DNA of 64,000 nucleotides from Aliivibrio finisterrensis (lineage in GTDB: Bacteria > Pseudomonadota > Gammaproteobacteria > Enterobacterales > Vibrionaceae): assembly GCF_008933155.1 (NCBI RefSeq), contig NZ_WBVP01000005.1, positions 205,726-269,725 of the forward strand, read 5' to 3'. The notes beneath the pieces were generated by a model, which was given only the letters and a program-made list of their open reading frames with translations, had not been told where the DNA came from and ran no database searches. Both the position numbers and the translations under genes were made by a program. Positions 59,940 to 64,000 of this stretch are shown piece by piece (within the stretch, counting starts at the first letter, position 1; each line of letters starts with the position of its first letter).

Positions 59940-62000
59940 TTACATTACACGCATACCTGGTTGAGCACCTTCGTGTGGTTCAAGGATCCAAAGGTCTTTA
60001 CCACCAGGGCCTGCAGCTAGGATCATGCCTTCAGACATACCAAACTTCATTTTACGAGGTTTAAGGTTAGCAACCATCACGGTTAACTTGCCTTCTAGCT
60101 CTTCAGGTTTGTATGCTGATTTGATTCCAGAGAACACTTGACGAGTCTCACCGCCAATATCCAGTTGGAATTTAAGTAGCTTGTTTGCTTTTGGCACTTC
60201 TTCACAAGAAATAATACGTGCAATGCGCATATCAACCGCTTCGAATGCATCAAACTCAATTTCATCTGCGATTGGGTCTTTATCTAGTTCAGTTTGGCTT
60301 GCTTTTTCTTTTTCCGCTTCAGCTTTCTCTTTTGCGGCCATTTCTACAGCTGCATCTTCTTTTGATTCTTCAACCATAGCTTCAACTTTCTTAGGGTCGA
60401 TTCGAGCAAATAGCGCTTTAAACGTAGTGATTTCGTGAGACGTTAATGGTTGTGTAACGCCTTCCCACGTTAACGTTTCGTTTAAGAAAGCTTCAGTACG
60501 TGCAGCAAGCTCTGGCATTACAGGTTTTAGGTAAGCCATTAGGACACGGAACAAGTTAATACCTACAGAAGAAACTTCTTGTAGCTCTTGCTCTTTGCCT
60601 TCTTCTTTTGCTAATACCCAAGGTGCTTTTTCATCAATGTACTGATTTGCTTTGTCTGCAAGCGCGGTAATCTCACGAATAGCACGGCTAAATTCACGAG
60701 TTTCGTATAGCTCAGCAATACGATCAGCTGCTGCAATAAATTCATTGTAAAGCTCAGGCTCTGCAAAGTTATCTGCTAGTTTGCCATCAAAGCGTTTAGT
60801 AATGAAGCCAGCGTTACGAGAAGCTAGGTTAACAATCTTATTTACTACATCAGAGTTTACACGTTGAGTGAAGTCTTCAAGGTTTAAATCAAGATCGTCA
60901 ATACGGCTATTTAGTTTAGCGGCATAGTAGTAACGTAGACACTCAGGATCTAAGTGATTTAAGTAAGTACCCGCTTTAATGAAAGTGCCTTTAGATTTAG
61001 ACATTTTCGCGCCATTCACCGTAACATAACCATGGACAAATACATTGTTTGGCTTACGGAAACCTGCGCCATCAAGCATTGCAGGCCAGAATAGGCTGTG
61101 GAAATATACGATGTCTTTACCGATGAAGTGGTAAAGCTCAGTCGTGCTGTCTTTTTTCCAGTATTCATCAAAGTTTAGATCGTCACGTTTGTTACAAAGG
61201 TTTTTGAAAGAACCCATGTAGCCAATAGGAGCGTCTAACCAAACGTAGAAGAATTTATTTGTTTCACCAGGAATTTCAAAGCCAAAGTAAGGTGCATCAC
61301 GAGAGATGTCCCACTGTTGTAAACCTGATTCAAACCATTCTTGCATCTTATTTGCTGTTTCTGATTGTAAAGAACCAGAGCGAGTCCATTCTTTCAGCAT
61401 GCTTTCAAACTGAGGTAAGTCAAAGAAGAAATGCTCAGAATCTTTCATTACTGGAGTTGCACCAGACACTGCAGACTTAGGATTAATCAGATCAGTAGGG
61501 CTATATGTTTCGCCACAGTTATCACAGTTATCACCGTATTGTTCTTCTGCTTTACATTTCGGGCAAGTGCCTTTTACGAAGCGGTCAGGTAAGAACATTT
61601 CTTTTTCAGGATCGAATAACTGAGAAATAGTGCGGCTAGTAATAAAGCCGTTTTTCTTTAGCTCTAAATAGATATGAGAGGCTAACTCACGGTTTTCATC
61701 ACTGTGTGTGCTGTGATAGTTATCAAAGCTAATGTCGAAGCCTGCGAAATCTTTCTGATGCTCTTCGCTTACTGCTGCAATCATTTCTTCAGGAGTGATA
61801 CCCATCTGTTGAGCTTTAAGCATGATTGGTGTGCCGTGAGCGTCATCTGCACAAATAAAGTTAACGTCGTTGCCGCGTAAACGTTGGTAACGAACCCAGA
61901 TATCCGCTTGGATATGCTCAAGCATATGACCTAGGTGGATTGAACCGTTTGCATACGGTAGGGCACATGTAACCAGAATTTTTCTCGGATCTGTAGCCAT
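59940..62000 (-). CDS. metG: Methionine-tRNA ligase MetG
   Basis: Class I synthetase of 686 residues. GSIHLGHML (HIGH-type), [17 protein letters not shown] (zinc knuckle) and KMSKSKG are in order. A lysine/glutamate-rich linker (about 540-565) leads to a C-terminal tRNA-binding/dimer domain beginning [15 protein letters not shown]. It is divergent from mrp, as in E. coli. Confidence 0.97.
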   Translation of the reverse strand: MATDPRKILVTCALPYANGSIHLGHMLEHIQADIWVRYQRLRGNDVNFICADDAHGTPIMLKAQQMGITPEEMIAAVSEEHQKDFAGFDISFDNYHSTHSDENRELASHIYLELKKNGFITSRTISQLFDPEKEMFLPDRFVKGTCPKCKAEEQYGDNCDNCGETYSPTDLINPKSAVSGATPVMKDSEHFFFDLPQFESMLKEWTRSGSLQSETANKMQEWFESGLQQWDISRDAPYFGFEIPGETNKFFYVWLDAPIGYMGSFKNLCNKRDDLNFDEYWKKDSTTELYHFIGKDIVYFHSLFWPAMLDGAGFRKPNNVFVHGYVTVNGAKMSKSKGTFIKAGTYLNHLDPECLRYYYAAKLNSRIDDLDLNLEDFTQRVNSDVVNKIVNLASRNAGFITKRFDGKLADNFAEPELYNEFIAAADRIAELYETREFSRAIREITALADKANQYIDEKAPWVLAKEEGKEQELQEVSSVGINLFRVLMAYLKPVMPELAARTEAFLNETLTWEGVTQPLTSHEITTFKALFARIDPKKVEAMVEESKEDAAVEMAAKEKAEAEKEKASQTELDKDPIADEIEFDAFEAVDMRIARIISCEEVPKANKLLKFQLDIGGETRQVFSGIKSAYKPEELEGKLTVMVANLKPRKMKFGMSEGMILAAGPGGKDLWILEPHEGAQPGMRVM

Positions 62001-62133
62001 ATCTTCTCTTTCGCTTAATGTGATGGGTGAAAATTTTAAGAGATAAATAGTACCTGAAGCGAGCTAGAAAGCATAGAGGATCAAAGACTCAATTAGTGCT
62101 AGGATGAGTAAAAATAATCAAGGAATAGGTAAG

Positions 62134-63201
62134 ATGGCATTTACAACGATGGCTGAGATTAAAAATTGGTTAAATGAATTTACGCATTCGCAACTTTGTG
62201 AGGGATGGGCTGATATACCAAACTTGGTATCACTGACAGCTAACGGCACTGTTACTGTAACCCTCCCTTTTGTCTCTACTTCCTTAAAGCAAGAGCTATT
62301 GGCTTGGGCTGAGCAACAAAAACAGAGTTTACAACTGGATTCACTCTCTTTTGATGTGGTGACTAAACCAGCAACCTTAAAAACAGATAAACCTGCAGTT
62401 AAAGGGGTGAAAAATATCATTGCTGTTAGTTCTGGCAAAGGTGGGGTTGGTAAATCAACAACTGCGGTGAATTTGGCATTAGCGTTACATCATTTAGGCG
62501 CTCGAGTTGGCATATTAGATGCGGATATTTATGGGCCATCTGTTCCTTTAATGTTAGGCGTAGAAGATAAAAAACCAAACATTGTAGACAATAACCGCAT
62601 GATGCCAGTAGAGGCTCATGGCATTTACAGTAATTCAATTGGTTATTTAGTAGATAAAGCAGAAGCGGCGGTGTGGCGTGGTCCAATGGCGTCAAAGGCA
62701 TTATCTCAATTACTTAATGAAACATGGTGGCCAGAGCTGGATTATCTTGTTATTGATATGCCACCAGGAACAGGAGATATTCAACTAACGCTATCTCAGC
62801 AGATACCAACGACTGGAGCAGTAATAGTTACTACACCACAGGATCTTGCATTAACTGATGCGATTAAAGGAGTGAACATGTTTACGAAAGTAGATGTTCC
62901 TGTTATTGGCATCGTTGAGAATATGAGTGTGCATATTTGTTCACAATGCGGTTATGAAGAAGCCATTTTTGGAACCGGTGGTGCAGAGTTAATGGCGAAG
63001 AAGTATTCAATTCCATTACTTGGTAAGTTGCCATTGCATATAGATATTCGCAGTGAGACTGATTCAGGTACGCCAAGTGTTGCCGAAAACCTAGCGAGTG
63101 CCCATAGTCAGCTTTATATTCAGCTCGCAGAACAAGTATCTAGTCGATTATATTGGCAAGGAGAGGTTATTGCTGACCAAATAATGTTCAAGTCTTTATA
63201 G
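62134..63201 (+). CDS. mrp: Iron-sulfur cluster carrier ATPase Mrp (ApbC)
   Basis: P-loop ATPase of 355 residues that carries Fe-S clusters. The deviant Walker A is SSGKGGVGKSTTAVNL, and the cluster-binding CSQC is near the C-terminal third. An N-terminal MIP18-like domain precedes it. ATG at 62134 has AAGGAA about 10 bases upstream; an ATG at 62104 is less likely. It is divergent from metG. Confidence 0.94.
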   Translation: MAFTTMAEIKNWLNEFTHSQLCEGWADIPNLVSLTANGTVTVTLPFVSTSLKQELLAWAEQQKQSLQLDSLSFDVVTKPATLKTDKPAVKGVKNIIAVSSGKGGVGKSTTAVNLALALHHLGARVGILDADIYGPSVPLMLGVEDKKPNIVDNNRMMPVEAHGIYSNSIGYLVDKAEAAVWRGPMASKALSQLLNETWWPELDYLVIDMPPGTGDIQLTLSQQIPTTGAVIVTTPQDLALTDAIKGVNMFTKVDVPVIGIVENMSVHICSQCGYEEAIFGTGGAELMAKKYSIPLLGKLPLHIDIRSETDSGTPSVAENLASAHSQLYIQLAEQVSSRLYWQGEVIADQIMFKSL

Positions 63202-63306
63202 TGTCGGTGTTTAGCGTAATTATCGGTGGAAAGTATCGTTCGTAATCCCTATAATTAGGCGGTTTTATTTTAATAACCGCATCTCGCACACTTTTAGGTA
63301 TCTTTT

Positions 63307-63954
63307 ATGTCAGAGAACAGTAATCAAAACTGTATTATCGTAGGTATTGCAGGAGCATCAGCTTCAGGTAAGAGTCTGATCGCTTCTACTATTTATAACG
63401 AACTACGAGCAAAAGTTGGCGATCATCAAATTGGTGTAATAACTGAAGACAGTTACTACAAGGACCAAAGCCACCTGACCATGGAAGAAAGAGTCAAAAC
63501 AAATTACGATCACCCAAGTGCTCTTGATCACGAATTACTTTGTGAACATCTTGAACAGCTTATGCGTGGTGAAGCGGTTGATATTCCAACCTATAGCTAT
63601 ACTGAGCACACACGTACTTCTGAAGTTGATGTGATGACTCCTAAAAAAGTGATCATTCTTGAAGGTATTCTGCTTTTAACTGATCCTCGTTTACGTAATT
63701 TAATGCACGCAAGTGTGTTTATGGATACGCCTTTAGATATCTGTTTATTACGTCGTGCTAGACGTGATGTAGAAGAGCGTGGTCGCACAATGGAATCTGT
63801 ATTTGAGCAATATCAGAAAACAGTACGTCCAATGTTCATGCAGTTTATTGATCCATCTAAACAGCATGCTGATATCATTGTTCCACGTGGCGGTAAAAAC
63901 CGTATTGCGATCGATGTATTGAAAGCGCATATTTCGCGATTACTTAAAGCGTAA
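63307..63954 (+). CDS. udk: Uridine kinase Udk
   Basis: Phosphorylates uridine and cytidine in pyrimidine salvage. P-loop GASASGKS is near the N-terminus, followed by TEDSYYKDQ, a family signature, and [17 protein letters not shown]. Length is 215 (E. coli 213). A 105-base gap separates it from mrp, so it probably has its own promoter. dcd, common next to it in enterics, is not reached in this window. Confidence 0.96.
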   Translation: MSENSNQNCIIVGIAGASASGKSLIASTIYNELRAKVGDHQIGVITEDSYYKDQSHLTMEERVKTNYDHPSALDHELLCEHLEQLMRGEAVDIPTYSYTEHTRTSEVDVMTPKKVIILEGILLLTDPRLRNLMHASVFMDTPLDICLLRRARRDVEERGRTMESVFEQYQKTVRPMFMQFIDPSKQHADIIVPRGGKNRIAIDVLKAHISRLLKA

Positions 63955-63967
63955 TATTATGATTTTG

Positions 63968-64000
63968 AAAAAGGCCAGCATAATTGTTGGCCTTTTTTTT
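63968..64000 (+). terminator. udk terminator
   Basis: AAAAAGGCCA (63968-63977) and TGGCCTTTTT (63988-63997), extended by GCA/TGT with a wobble, then T to the window edge. Confidence 0.85.

Overview
The window is ordinary core chromosome of a marine gammaproteobacterium of the family Vibrionaceae, most likely Aliivibrio (Vibrio) fischeri or a close relative. The evidence is the low GC content, the Vibrio-type gene set (FadIJ, monomeric isocitrate dehydrogenase, Bpt leucyltransferase, YeaG-YeaH-SpoVR, Fhs), and gene order that partly follows Escherichia coli and partly Vibrio. The species call is inference from recognised proteins, not a search. I see no prophage, insertion sequence, CRISPR array, integron or toxin-antitoxin pair. 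Coding density is high and most intergenic gaps are closed by clear hairpin terminators.

Layout. 1-12.7 kb: anaerobic-type beta-oxidation genes fadI-fadJ behind a FadR box, an M16 peptidase, sixA, smrB, prmB, aroC, then two membrane-protein genes on the opposite strand (TRIC/UPF0126 and MgtC/SapB), epmC and yfcL. This is the E. coli fadIJ-sixA-smrB-prmB-aroC-epmC-yfcL block with local replacements. 12.7-18.8 kb: a HIT protein, lpxM, clcA (with a perfect FNR-type box upstream), rlmA, a KdgM/NanC-like porin with a long repeat-rich leader, and yfbU. 18.8-31.5 kb: fhs, a CitA/DcuS-type two-component system, ybaK, a patatin-like protein, an RhlE-like helicase, tctCBA (tricarboxylate transport) and a chemoreceptor. 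31.8-39.4 kb: a lipoprotein, mnmA-hflD-purB, small genes, rluE and monomeric icd. 39.5-47.9 kb: the YeaG kinase-YeaH-SpoVR stress operon, folD behind a PurR-like box, tRNA-Arg(TCT), selO and a DUF4136 lipoprotein. 48-53 kb: cspD, clpS-clpA, infA, bpt and aat, which together form an N-degron module. 53.2-64 kb: aroA, cmk, rpsA (with a three-hairpin leader), ihfB, lapA-lapB, pyrF, metG, mrp and udk.

Systems visible. ClpS/ClpA with Aat and Bpt cover adaptor, unfoldase and both N-terminal aminoacyl transferases of the bacterial N-end rule. Fhs and FolD give two routes for handling one-carbon units on tetrahydrofolate. AroA and AroC supply the last two steps to chorismate. A sensor kinase/regulator pair, TctCBA and a dCache chemoreceptor lie within about 10 kb and may form one carboxylate-sensing and uptake locus (inference).

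I found no clearly new multi-gene system. The most useful less-described items are regulatory sites (FadR, FNR and PurR boxes, the rpsA leader, palindromes and repeats before the porin and tctC), a TAATACCAAT repeat recurring at or just past stop codons, and three short genes or gene candidates (37, 52 and 57 codons).
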